From NCBI RefSeq assembly GCF_014201825.1, contig NZ_JACHFJ010000016.1:1-41795 (forward strand): a DNA stretch of 41,795 nucleotides, read 5' to 3'. The notes below the pieces were generated by a model. It did no database searches and was not told the DNA's origin. It saw nothing but the letters and a program-made list of their open reading frames with translations. This stretch comes from Acidocella aromatica. Its GTDB lineage: Bacteria; Pseudomonadota; Alphaproteobacteria; Acetobacterales; Acetobacteraceae. Of the stretch, positions 30,531-38,916 are shown piece after piece. Both the position numbers and the translations under genes were made by a program. The first letter of the stretch is position 1. Every line of letters begins with the position of its first letter.

Positions 30531-32254
30531 GCGGCGGCTCCTTCCACCAGGGCGATGAACGCGTCCTCCAGCGTCGGGTCCGGCAGCGCGGGCGTGCGCA
30601 CGCGGGCGCGGAGCGCGGCGGGGGTGTCGGTCACCAGCACGCGCCCGGCATTGATGATGGCGAGACGGTCGCAATACTCCGCCTCGTCCATGAAATGGCT
30701 GGTGACGAGCACGGTGACGCCCTGCGCCGCCAGTTCCCCGATGCGCGCCCAAAAGGCCCGGCGGTTGAGCGGGTCCACGCCCGAGGTCGGCTCGTCGAGG
30801 AACAATATCTCCGGCTTGTGCATCAGGGCGGCGGCCAAAGAGAGGCGCTGCTTCAGCCCCAGCGGCAGGGCGGAGGCGAGGCTGTCGGCCGCCTCCGCAA
30901 GCTCGAAGCGCGCCAGCGCGTCGGCAATGGCCAGGCGGCGGGCGGCGCGGTCCAGCCCATAGGCGCGGGCAAAGAAATCCAGGTTCTGGCGCACGGTGAG
31001 TTCGCCGTAGAGCGAGAATTTCTGCGCCATATAGCCAAGCTTGGCGCGGGCCTGGGCGGCGGCGGCGAGCAGATTTTCCCCCGCCACCAGGGCGCTGCCG
31101 GAGCTGGGGCGCAGCAGCCCGCATAGCATGCGGAAGGTGGTGGATTTGCCCGCCCCGTTGGGGCCGAGAAGGCCGAAGATCTCGCCGCGCGCGATGGTGA
31201 AGCTGACATCGTTCACCGCCACGAATTCCCCGAAACGACGGATCAGGTGATTCACCTCGATCACCGCGCCATCGGCAAAGCTCGCCACGGGCGGCGGGGG
31301 CGCGGTTTTTTGTGGCGGGGCGGCGGCGATCAGCCGATCCATGAACCCATCCTCGAAGCGCGGCGGCACCAGCTTCGTCTCACTGCCCCCGAGCAAGGCG
31401 GCGTCAGGCGGGGCGGCGCCTGGGGCCAGCACAAGGCGCAGGCTGTCGCCCTGCACCAGCGCGTCCAGCACGCCGGGCAGGGACTTGGCTATAGCCACGG
31501 CGCGGCGGCGCTGGGCGGCGGGAAGTGTTACCCGGCACACCCGCCCGGCCATGGGGGCGAGGAAATCGGCCGGTGGTGCGGCGGAGAGCAGCTTGCCCTC
31601 GTGCAACAGCAGTACCGAGGCGCAGCGCTCGGCTTCGTCCAGATACGAGGTGGCCCAGACCACGCCCATCTCGGTGCCTGCGGTTTTCGCCTCCCCCATC
31701 ATGCGCTCGACGATGCGCCACAGCTCCCGGCGCGAGGCCGGGTCCACGCCAACGGAAGGCTCGTCCAGCAGCAGCAGCTTGGGCCGGGCCAGCAGCGCGC
31801 AGGCGAGGCCCAGCTTCTGCTTCATGCCGCCCGAGAGCGCCCCGGCTTGGCGCGCGGTGAAGGGGGCGAGACCGGTGAATTCCAGCAGCAGCTTGGCGCG
31901 TTCTTCCCGCGCTGCGTCCCGCAACCCGTGCAGATCGGCGAACAAAGCGAGGTTCTCGGCCACGCTGAGATCCTCATACAGCCCGAAGCGCTGCGGCATG
32001 TAGCCTATGAACGGATGCGCCGCGGCGGCGTCATTCGCCATATCGTGCCCCAGCACCTCCACCCGCCCCGCCGAGGGCCGCAGCAGCCCGGCCAGATGCC
32101 GCAGGAAGGTGGTTTTGCCCGCTCCATCCGGCCCGACCACGCCGGTAATCACCCCGGGCGCGATTTCGGCGGTAATGGCGTCGAGCGCCTTAGTTGAACC
32201 GGTCTTGCTGGCAAAAACATGGCTCAGCCCCTCGGCGCGGGCGAGCGGGGTCAT
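30527..32254 (-). CDS. ybhF: ABC exporter ATPase with two nucleotide-binding domains (YbhF-like)
   Basis: This encodes 575 residues (E. coli YbhF is about 578). Domain 1 has Walker A GPDGAGKTTF (residues 41-50) and signature LSGGMKQKLGLACAL with LLLDEPSVGVDP. Domain 2 has Walker A GPNGAGKSTTF (about 360) and LFLDEPTSGVDPLNRRAFW. Its signature reads LPLGLKQRLSLAAAL instead of LSGG, so one of the two ATP sites may be slow or non-hydrolytic. It drives drug export with YbhS/YbhR. It overlaps ybhG and ybhS by 4 bases each. Confidence 0.92.
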   Translation of the reverse strand: MTPLARAEGLSHVFASKTGSTKALDAITAEIAPGVITGVVGPDGAGKTTFLRHLAGLLRPSAGRVEVLGHDMANDAAAAHPFIGYMPQRFGLYEDLSVAENLALFADLHGLRDAAREERAKLLLEFTGLAPFTARQAGALSGGMKQKLGLACALLARPKLLLLDEPSVGVDPASRRELWRIVERMMGEAKTAGTEMGVVWATSYLDEAERCASVLLLHEGKLLSAAPPADFLAPMAGRVCRVTLPAAQRRRAVAIAKSLPGVLDALVQGDSLRLVLAPGAAPPDAALLGGSETKLVPPRFEDGFMDRLIAAAPPQKTAPPPPVASFADGAVIEVNHLIRRFGEFVAVNDVSFTIARGEIFGLLGPNGAGKSTTFRMLCGLLRPSSGSALVAGENLLAAAAQARAKLGYMAQKFSLYGELTVRQNLDFFARAYGLDRAARRLAIADALARFELAEAADSLASALPLGLKQRLSLAAALMHKPEILFLDEPTSGVDPLNRRAFWARIGELAAQGVTVLVTSHFMDEAEYCDRLAIINAGRVLVTDTPAALRARVRTPALPDPTLEDAFIALVEGAAA

Positions 32255-33231
32255 GGCAGCGTCACGGTCACCGGCATGCCCTGGCGCAACCCGTCATCGG
32301 CGTCCGTCACCCGCACGCGGAAGCGGTAGACGAGCTGGGTGCGCAGATCGGGCGTTTCCACCGTCTTGGGTGTAAACTCGGCCATCGGCGACACATAACC
32401 GATCACGCCGTGATAGGTTTTACCGCCGGGCGTGTCCTCGGTAATGGTGACCTTGGTGCCTGGGGCCACGCGACCCAGCATGGTCTCGGGCGCGAAGGCG
32501 CGCACCCAGGTCTCCGAGGTATTGGCGATGGAGTACACGGTGTTGGAAGGCAGCACGACCGTGCCGGGCTCGATCACGCGGGTCATGATCACGCCATCCA
32601 CCGGGGAATAAAGCTTCGTGCGATCCTCCTCGGTCTGCGCCAGAGCCACCTGGGCCTGGGCCTCCTGGTACTGGGCGCGGGCGGCGTCGATTTCCTGCTT
32701 GCGCGGGCCGTTGATCAGCTCGGTGAGCTGGGCCTGCGCACCGTTCACCTGAGCCTGAGCGGAATCGAGGGCCATGCGGGCGTCGTCCAGCGTCTGCTGC
32801 GGTGTGGCGCCGCGCCCCACCAGAGATTGCTGGCGCGTGAAGGAGACCTTGGCATGCGCCAAATTGGCCTGGGCAGCGGCCAGAGCGGCGCGGGCGTGGT
32901 CGATATCCTCGTAGCGCGAGCCGGCGAGCAGCAGGTCGAGCTGGGCCTTGGCGGCATCGCGCTTGGCTTTGGAGAGGTCGAGCGCGTTGGCATAGGTGGC
33001 GTCGTCCAGCGTGGCAAGGAGCTGCCCGGCCTTCACCTTGTCGCCCTCCTGGTTCAGCATCTGGTCCACTCGCCCCTCGGCGTTGAAGGCGAGGTCCACC
33101 TGGCGGATCTCGACATCGCCATACAGCGTCCGCCCATTGCCGCCGGGGGCCAGCAGCCACCATCCAAACACGGCGATAGCGGCGGCACCGGCGGCCAGCC
33201 CGATTTGTTTGCGCGTCAGCTTCAGCAGCAT
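32251..33231 (-). CDS. ybhG: Membrane fusion protein, HlyD family (YbhG-like)
   Basis: This encodes 326 residues. An N-terminal membrane anchor (about 10-27, IGLAAGAAAIAVFGWWLL) is followed by a split biotinyl-lipoyl domain (GDVEIRQVDLAFNAEGRVDQML...EGDKVKAGQLLATLDD and LYSPVDGVIMTRVIEPG), a long alpha-helical hairpin (about 80-190) and a beta-barrel. It links the inner-membrane exporter to an outer-membrane channel; no TolC-type gene is in the window. AGGAGA lies 9 bases before the ATG. The gene is divergent from pqiA. Confidence 0.92.
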   Translation of the reverse strand: MLLKLTRKQIGLAAGAAAIAVFGWWLLAPGGNGRTLYGDVEIRQVDLAFNAEGRVDQMLNQEGDKVKAGQLLATLDDATYANALDLSKAKRDAAKAQLDLLLAGSRYEDIDHARAALAAAQANLAHAKVSFTRQQSLVGRGATPQQTLDDARMALDSAQAQVNGAQAQLTELINGPRKQEIDAARAQYQEAQAQVALAQTEEDRTKLYSPVDGVIMTRVIEPGTVVLPSNTVYSIANTSETWVRAFAPETMLGRVAPGTKVTITEDTPGGKTYHGVIGYVSPMAEFTPKTVETPDLRTQLVYRFRVRVTDADDGLRQGMPVTVTLP

Positions 33232-33281
33232 AGGGTCATGTCTCCTGGCCTTGCGGATAACCGCCCAGTTCCGCGCTCACA

Positions 33282-33295
33282 TTGACCCTGATCAA
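33282..33295. promoter_or_regulatory. FNR/FixK-type binding site between ybhG and pqiA
   Basis: TTGAC-CCTG-ATCAA matches the FNR/FixK consensus perfectly and sits in the divergent promoter region. On the minus strand TTATCC (33260-33255) is centred about 31 bases downstream, where a -10 should be if the site is at -41.5, which favours control of ybhGFSR. The pqiA start is 87 bases to the right. Confidence 0.6.
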
Positions 33296-33381
33296 ACCCC
33301 CTGACCAGGGGGGAACGGCTTGACGCCGCATGCCCCGGCGTGCGTCCCTGCCCGCATGCTCACCACGCCCGCAGCGCCCTG

Positions 33382-34635
33382 ATGCCCAGCGCCCTGCCCA
33401 TTCCGGCCGACGCGCTGGACTGGCGGGAATGCCCGCATTGCGGCCAATTCTGCCGCCTGGGGCCACGCCGCCCCGGCATGGTGGCGGAATGTCCCCGTTG
33501 CGCGGAGCCGCTCTGGCGGATGCGGCAGGTGAATATCAGCTTCCCCCTCGCCTGCGCCACGGCGGCCCTGCCCTTCTATCTGTTCGCGCTGGTGGCGCCG
33601 TTTCTGGAAATCGAGGCCTATGGCCGCTTCTCGCTGGCGCGGCTGGATACCGGCCCGGCGCAGCTCCTGGCCCAGGGCTGGGGGCTGGTGGCGGCGCTGG
33701 TCTTTGCCGTCACGTTGCTTGCTCCCGCCGCCAAGCTCGCCATTCTGCTGCTGGTGCTGGGCGGGCGGCATGTGCTTCCGCCGCGCCTGCTCAAGCTGCT
33801 GTTCCGCTGGTATCTGCCGCTCTCGCCCTGGGCGATGATCGACGTGTATCTGCTCGGCTTTCTCGTCGCCTACACGCGCCTCACCGGCATGGCCACCGTG
33901 CATCTGGACACCGCGCTCTACGCATTGATCGGCTACATGCTGGCCATGGCCGCCGCCGATGGCAGCCTGGACATCGAGGCCCTGTGGCGCAAGCTGGATG
34001 AGCGCGGGAACCATCCGCACCAGCATACCGAGGCCGGCCCCATCGGCTGCGATTTCTGCGGCCTGCTTAACCACGCCGAGGAAGGCGAACCCTGCCGGCG
34101 TTGCCACACCCCGCTACGCCATCGCAAGGAGAACAGCATCGCCCGCGCCTGGGCCCTGGTGCTGGCGGCGGCGCTGCTTTACATCCCGGCCAACCTCTAT
34201 CCCTTCATGGTCGTCACCCAACTAGCAAGAACGCAGGGCTACACCATCATGCACGGCATCGTCGAACTCGCGCAGAACGGGCTGTGGCCGCTCGCATTTC
34301 TGGTGTTCTTCGCCAGCATCACCATCCCGCTGATCAAGCTGGTGCTCATGGTGTACCTCCTGGTGCTGACGCAACTCGGCCGGACGGATTTCCTGATCGC
34401 CCGAGCCCGCGCCTACAGGTTTATCGACTTCATCGGCCGCTGGTCGATGATCGACATCTTCATGGTCTCCATCCTGGTGGCGCTGCTGCGCTTCGGGCGC
34501 TTCGCCAATGTGCAGGCCAATCTCGGCGCCATGTGCTTCGCCGCCGTGGTGGTGCTGACCATCTTCGCCGTCAGCGCCTTCGACCCCCGGCTGATGTGGG
34601 ACGCGCTCGAACAACCGGAGCAGGCCGAGGCATGA
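33382..34635 (+). CDS. pqiA: Paraquat-inducible protein A (PqiA/LetA)
   Basis: This encodes 417 residues from ATG 33382; a GTG at 33340 would add 14 residues. Two similar halves each start with a cytosolic zinc-ribbon-like Cys cluster (CPHCGQFC...CPRC, and CDFCGLLN...CRRC) and have four helices, about eight in all. PqiA is the inner-membrane partner of the MCE protein PqiB in phospholipid transport and envelope-stress defence. Its stop overlaps the pqiB start (ATGA). Confidence 0.92.
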   Translation: MPSALPIPADALDWRECPHCGQFCRLGPRRPGMVAECPRCAEPLWRMRQVNISFPLACATAALPFYLFALVAPFLEIEAYGRFSLARLDTGPAQLLAQGWGLVAALVFAVTLLAPAAKLAILLLVLGGRHVLPPRLLKLLFRWYLPLSPWAMIDVYLLGFLVAYTRLTGMATVHLDTALYALIGYMLAMAAADGSLDIEALWRKLDERGNHPHQHTEAGPIGCDFCGLLNHAEEGEPCRRCHTPLRHRKENSIARAWALVLAAALLYIPANLYPFMVVTQLARTQGYTIMHGIVELAQNGLWPLAFLVFFASITIPLIKLVLMVYLLVLTQLGRTDFLIARARAYRFIDFIGRWSMIDIFMVSILVALLRFGRFANVQANLGAMCFAAVVVLTIFAVSAFDPRLMWDALEQPEQAEA

Positions 34636-36221
34636 GCACCACAACCCCGCCCCCCCAGGGCCAGCCGCGCGCGCATCTGCGCCGGCCGCGCTTCCAGTTC
34701 GTCTGGCTGATCCCCGTCGTCGCCGCGATGATCGCGGGTTATCTCGGCTACCGCACGCTCCTCGAGCAAGGACCGCTGCTCACCCTCAGCTTCACCACGG
34801 CCCAGGGGCTGGAAGCCGGGCAGACCCAGCTGAAATACAAGGACGTGGCGCTGGGCACGGTGGAGAGCATCGACCTTGCGCGCGATAACAGCCATGTCAT
34901 CGTCAAGGTGCGGATGAACAATGTGGGGGCGCGCTTCCTGAACAGCCATGCGCGGTACTGGGTGGAGCGGCCGCGCCTGAACTTCACCGACATCTCCGGC
35001 TTCGAGACTCTGGTCTCCGGCGCGTATATCTCGGTCGACCCCGGCACGCCGGGCGGCGATTACGAGGACAGCTTCACCGGGCTGGAGCAGCCGCCCGGCG
35101 TGCGCTCGGACGAACCCGGCAGCACCTACACCCTCACCGCCAACAGCGTCGGCTCGCTGCAATCCGGCTCGCCGGTGTTTTACCGCGATGTCGTGGTCGG
35201 CGAGGTGCTGGGCTACGATCTGGGCGACGGGCTGGGGCCGGTGAAGGTCAGCGTCTTCATCCGCGCGCCGTACAACAACCTCGTGCGGCCCGACAGCCAG
35301 TTCTGGAACTCCTCCGGCGTGGCGTTGGGCGTGCAGGGCGGCGTGCTTCAATTGCAGCTGCAATCGGCGCAGGCGCTGCTGGCGGGCGGTGTCACCTTCA
35401 ATGTGCCTCCCGCCGCCATGACCGAAGCCCCAAGCCCCAGCGGCGCCAGCTTCCGGCTCTATGCCTCGCACCAGGAGGCGGATTCGGCCTCCTACCACAC
35501 GCAGATCCCGCTTGTGGCCTACATGGCCAGCGACGTGAACGGCCTGACCCCCGGCGCGCCGGTGAACATGCTGGGCATCCAGGTGGGCAATGTGACCAAT
35601 GTGAAACTGGAGATCGACCAAGCCACCGGCAATGCGCGGGTGCGCGTGGCCATGCAGGTGCAACCCGAGCGCGTGCTCACCTCCAGCCAGTTGCAGGCGA
35701 GCTACGATCCGCTGAGCGACTTCCAACGCCTGGTGGCCAAGGGTATGCGCGTGGAAATGGGCACCGCCAGCTATGTGACCGGGCAGAAGATGATCTCGCT
35801 CGACTACGTGCCCAACGCCGCCCCGGCCAAGGTGACGCAGGAAGGCGGCGCGCTGGTGCTGCCCGTGCAGCCCGGCGGGCTGGATGAGATGCTGACCAAT
35901 CTGGCTGATCTCTCCGCCAAAATGGACAAGATGCCCTTCGATCAGATCGGCGATAACCTGAACAAGCTGCTGGTCACCACCAACAACACGCTGGGCGGCA
36001 AGGCGATGCAGGAGAGCCTCGCCCAACTGGCCGCGACGCTGAAGAGCGCCAATGCCACGTTGCAGGCGCTCGACCAGGGTTACGGCACGGATTCCAACTT
36101 CCAGCGCAACACGCAGCAGGTTCTGCAGGAGACGAACGCGGCCATGCAATCGCTGAAGGCACTCTCGGATTATCTCAGCCGCAACCCGCAGGCGCTGCTG
36201 CTGGGGAGGAAGGGGCCATGA
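34632..36221 (+). CDS. pqiB: MCE-domain lipid transport protein PqiB
   Basis: This encodes 529 residues. One N-terminal helix (about 20-40, FQFVWLIPVVAAMIAGYLGY) is followed by three MCE/MlaD domains (starting near residues 45, 160 and 290; for example GPLLTLSFTTAQGLEAGQTQLKYKDVALGTVESI). A C-terminal helical region (about 420-529) forms the needle in E. coli PqiB hexamers that span the periplasm. It carries lipid between inner and outer membrane. The longer frame from 34101 is an artefact of the overlapping pqiA. Confidence 0.93.
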   Translation: MSTTTPPPQGQPRAHLRRPRFQFVWLIPVVAAMIAGYLGYRTLLEQGPLLTLSFTTAQGLEAGQTQLKYKDVALGTVESIDLARDNSHVIVKVRMNNVGARFLNSHARYWVERPRLNFTDISGFETLVSGAYISVDPGTPGGDYEDSFTGLEQPPGVRSDEPGSTYTLTANSVGSLQSGSPVFYRDVVVGEVLGYDLGDGLGPVKVSVFIRAPYNNLVRPDSQFWNSSGVALGVQGGVLQLQLQSAQALLAGGVTFNVPPAAMTEAPSPSGASFRLYASHQEADSASYHTQIPLVAYMASDVNGLTPGAPVNMLGIQVGNVTNVKLEIDQATGNARVRVAMQVQPERVLTSSQLQASYDPLSDFQRLVAKGMRVEMGTASYVTGQKMISLDYVPNAAPAKVTQEGGALVLPVQPGGLDEMLTNLADLSAKMDKMPFDQIGDNLNKLLVTTNNTLGGKAMQESLAQLAATLKSANATLQALDQGYGTDSNFQRNTQQVLQETNAAMQSLKALSDYLSRNPQALLLGRKGP

Positions 36222-36769
36222 GGCGGCGTGGTTTCTCCCTCCTGCTGGCGGGCACGCTGGCGGGGTGCGCGTCGTCTCCGCCGCGTTATTACCGCTTGGC
36301 GGCGGTGCCGGGGGCGGTGCGCGGGGGCGATGGCAAGCGCATCGGGGTGCGCAATGTCGGCGTCCCTGGCGATCTCGACCAGAACAACCTCGTGCGCCCC
36401 GGCGACGCTTACCAGCTCAACGCCTATGCCAATGATCTTTGGGCTGCCCCCCTGTCCTCGATGCTGCAAACCGTGATGGTGCAGAACCTCACCCAGCGCC
36501 TGCCCGGCGATACGGTGTTGCAGGATGGCGGGGCGATAGGCGCCGCGCCGGATGTGTATGTGGAGATCCAGGTGCTGCGCTTCACGCCCGACGCCAGCGG
36601 CATCGTGACGCTGCAGGCGCAGATCGGCACACGCCCGGCCAGCGCGCAGGATTTCCGGCTGCAAGGCTTTGCCGCCACGGCACCGGGCGGCAACACGCCC
36701 GAGGGGCTGGCGCAGGCGATGAGCACGCTCTGGGGCCAGTTTGCGGACACAGCGGCGGGGCTGGTTTAG
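36218..36769 (+). CDS. pqiC: Outer-membrane lipoprotein PqiC
   Basis: This encodes 183 residues. The lipobox LAGTLAGC places the acylated Cys at residue 17. The mature part begins ASSPPRYYRLAAVPG, as in the DUF330/ABC-transport auxiliary lipoprotein family that caps the PqiB needle at the outer membrane. Its start overlaps the pqiB stop (ATGA). Its TAG stop overlaps the TAA of the convergent methyltransferase, sharing two bases. Confidence 0.9.
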   Translation: MRRRGFSLLLAGTLAGCASSPPRYYRLAAVPGAVRGGDGKRIGVRNVGVPGDLDQNNLVRPGDAYQLNAYANDLWAAPLSSMLQTVMVQNLTQRLPGDTVLQDGGAIGAAPDVYVEIQVLRFTPDASGIVTLQAQIGTRPASAQDFRLQGFAATAPGGNTPEGLAQAMSTLWGQFADTAAGLV

Positions 36770-37521
36770 CCCGTCACCTCGAAGGCGGCGGCCTCGATGT
36801 CGAAACTGCCATCCGCGCCGATGTTGAAATGGCTCCGCACCTCTGGCGAGGCGGTGTCCTGCAAATGCCGAATAGCGGCGGCAAGGTCAGGCGCCGTGCG
36901 GGTGCGCGCCGTCCAACTGGCGAACTCCATGTGCAGGCGGCGCAGAGTTGTGCCCTGCACCGTGAACCCGGCCCGTGCCAGCTCCGCCACCCATTCCGCG
37001 ATGGAATAGTTGCGCACATGCGAGAGATCGCGCAGCAGCTCCACCGCCTGCATATGTGTATCCAGCACACGCGAGGCGGGGCAGACCGTGTCGATGAACA
37101 ACCCTCGCCCGCCCGGCTTGAGCACACGCCGCGCCTCGGCCAGCCCCTTGGCGAGATTCTGCCAATGATGCGCGGTGAAGCGGCACAGCACGATGTCGAA
37201 GCTGGCATCCGGGAAAGGGAGCGCCTCCGCCGGGGCTAGGCGTGTCTCGATATTTGTCATCCCACGCGCCGCCGCGTTGGCAGCCACCTGCTCCAGCATG
37301 GAAGCCGTGACATCCACCGCCACCACGCGGGCCACATGCGGGGCGGCGCGATAACTCACATGCCCGCCGCCACAACCAAGATCGAGCGCCACGGCCTCGG
37401 CATGGCCTGTCACCAGCGCCTCGATCTGGTCGAGATCCTCCCCCTGCGCATGCACGGCGCTGGTCACGTAATCGGCCGCGCGTGGGGCGTATTGTTCGGC
37501 GGCGAAGTTTTGCTCGGACAT
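36766..37521 (-). CDS. SAM-dependent methyltransferase (class I, UbiE-like)
   Basis: This encodes 251 residues from ATG 37521 (MSEQNFAAEQYAPRAADYVTS); an in-frame upstream start adds an unlikely 16 residues. Motif I is AVALDLGCGGGHVSYRAAPHVARVVAVDVTASML, the post-I acid is in VAVDVT, and RLAPAEALPFPDASFDIVLCRFTAHHW and EARRVLKPGGRGLFIDT follow, as in Methyltransf_11 enzymes. The substrate is probably a small molecule but is not identifiable. It lies 40 bases after the Hsp70-like gene on the same strand. Confidence 0.88.
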   Translation of the reverse strand: MSEQNFAAEQYAPRAADYVTSAVHAQGEDLDQIEALVTGHAEAVALDLGCGGGHVSYRAAPHVARVVAVDVTASMLEQVAANAAARGMTNIETRLAPAEALPFPDASFDIVLCRFTAHHWQNLAKGLAEARRVLKPGGRGLFIDTVCPASRVLDTHMQAVELLRDLSHVRNYSIAEWVAELARAGFTVQGTTLRRLHMEFASWTARTRTAPDLAAAIRHLQDTASPEVRSHFNIGADGSFDIEAAAFEVTG

Positions 37522-37561
37522 GGGTGGCAGGGTAGTGCGGGTTTTGGCCATGCGGCAAGTT

Positions 37562-38848
37562 TCAAGCATTGATCTTGCGCGACACTCCTGTCTTGGCGCG
37601 ATCAGCCCCGATCAGGGCCAGCCCCTCCGATACGGAGACGAACTCCCCGCCCGCGGACAGCCGCTCAGGCCCGAAGCGCTCGGCGAAAATCCGCCGCACC
37701 GCGGGCACGAAAGACGTGCCGCCAGTCAGGAAGACACGGTCAACCGCCTCCGGCGGCAGGTTCGCCTGTTGCAGTACCTGATCGACACTTGCCGCCATGC
37801 GGGCCAAATCGGGGGCGATCCAGGCCTCGAACTCTTCCCGGTGGATCGTCCGGTCAACGATAAAGCCCTCATGCTCGAAGTGCAGCCGGGCGGTCTGCGT
37901 GCGCGAGAGTTCAGCCTTCACGCTGCTGACGGCTTGGTAAAGCTGGTAGCCGACTTCGTCCTTGATGAGCGAGATCAGGTGGCGCAGGCGCGCGGGATGC
38001 ATGGCGGTGCGTGCGACCTCCTCCATATCCCTCAGGATGCGCGGCGTGCGCATGAGCGAGAGGCGGTGCCAGCGGGCGAAGCCGGAGTAATAATCGGCGG
38101 GCACGGGCATTACGGAGTCCATGACCCGGTACATGTCGCCCTTGCCCAGCAGGGGTGAGACGGCATGGTCGATGATCCGGTAGTCCAGCGCATCGCCCGC
38201 GATGCCAAGGCCGCTATGGCCGAGCGAGGTGATGGGCTGCGTCTCCCCCGGTGTGAAGCGGATGAGCGAGAAATCGCTGGTGCCGCCGCCGAAATCGCCG
38301 ACCAGCACGGTGGCGGGGGCGGTCAGGGCGCGGATGAAGCGGTAGCCCGCCGCCTCCGGTTCCAGCGCGGTCTCGACCGAGGTGAACCCCGCGGCGGCAT
38401 AGGCGGCGCGCAGCCGGGCCTCGCCGAATTCGTCATCGGCGAACTCCCCGGCGAACCGCACCGGCCGCCCGGCGACGATGTGCACGCCGTCATGCCCTTC
38501 GCCCAGCAGGGCGCGCAGGAACACGGCGATCATCTCCTCCAGCGAGAAGACGCGGCCGAAGACGTTGGTCTGAGTAAAGCTGCGCTGCGCCAGATAGCTC
38601 TTCATGGACATGATCAGGCGGCTATCCACCGGGTCGTCCAGATACGCCTCGATGGCGGCGGGGCCGGCGGCGTGATGCAGGGTGCTCCGGCCTTTGCTGG
38701 TCTCATTCCAGAAGCACAGCACGGTGCGGAACACGTCGAAATCGGCAAGGCCCAGGCTGACGCGCCGGCTGCGCACGGTTCCGTCCGGCGCGAGTTCGGA
38801 AACGACGCTGTTCGTCGTGCCGAAATCAACCCCCAGCAATGGTCTCAT
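37562..38848 (-). CDS. Hsp70-family ATPase without substrate domain (YegD-like)
   Basis: This encodes 428 residues. It has the actin/Hsp70 ATPase fold only: phosphate 1 LLGVDFGTTNSVVSEL (residues 4-19), phosphate 2 VLVGDFGGGTSDFSLIRF and adenosine motif VFLTGGTSFVPAVRRIF. The peptide-binding and lid domains of DnaK are absent and the length fits YegD. Such proteins are thought to act as atypical chaperone ATPases, with unknown clients. It follows recQ by 68 bases, a gap that contains a long inverted repeat. Confidence 0.9.
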   Translation of the reverse strand: MRPLLGVDFGTTNSVVSELAPDGTVRSRRVSLGLADFDVFRTVLCFWNETSKGRSTLHHAAGPAAIEAYLDDPVDSRLIMSMKSYLAQRSFTQTNVFGRVFSLEEMIAVFLRALLGEGHDGVHIVAGRPVRFAGEFADDEFGEARLRAAYAAAGFTSVETALEPEAAGYRFIRALTAPATVLVGDFGGGTSDFSLIRFTPGETQPITSLGHSGLGIAGDALDYRIIDHAVSPLLGKGDMYRVMDSVMPVPADYYSGFARWHRLSLMRTPRILRDMEEVARTAMHPARLRHLISLIKDEVGYQLYQAVSSVKAELSRTQTARLHFEHEGFIVDRTIHREEFEAWIAPDLARMAASVDQVLQQANLPPEAVDRVFLTGGTSFVPAVRRIFAERFGPERLSAGGEFVSVSEGLALIGADRAKTGVSRKINA

Positions 38849-38863
38849 AGTCTATCCCCGTCA

Positions 38864-38894
38864 GCGAAAACGCCGCTTCAAGCTGAGTTTTCGC
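38864..38894. repeat. Inverted repeat in leader of Hsp70-like gene
   Basis: GCGAAAAC (38864-38871) and GTTTTCGC (38887-38894) are perfect inverted arms 15 bases apart, between the recQ stop and the Hsp70-like start. It could be a recQ terminator, a leader hairpin or a repressor site. CIRCE is longer and different in sequence, so this is not that element. Confidence 0.4.
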
Positions 38895-38916
38895 CGGGGG
38901 ACAAGGGGGCGGAGGC

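Noticed and set aside
29403-31124. 573-codon frame as a fused ABC permease
   Set aside because: Only the part from 30530 resembles the permease; the rest is an alternate frame of the overlapping ATPase gene.
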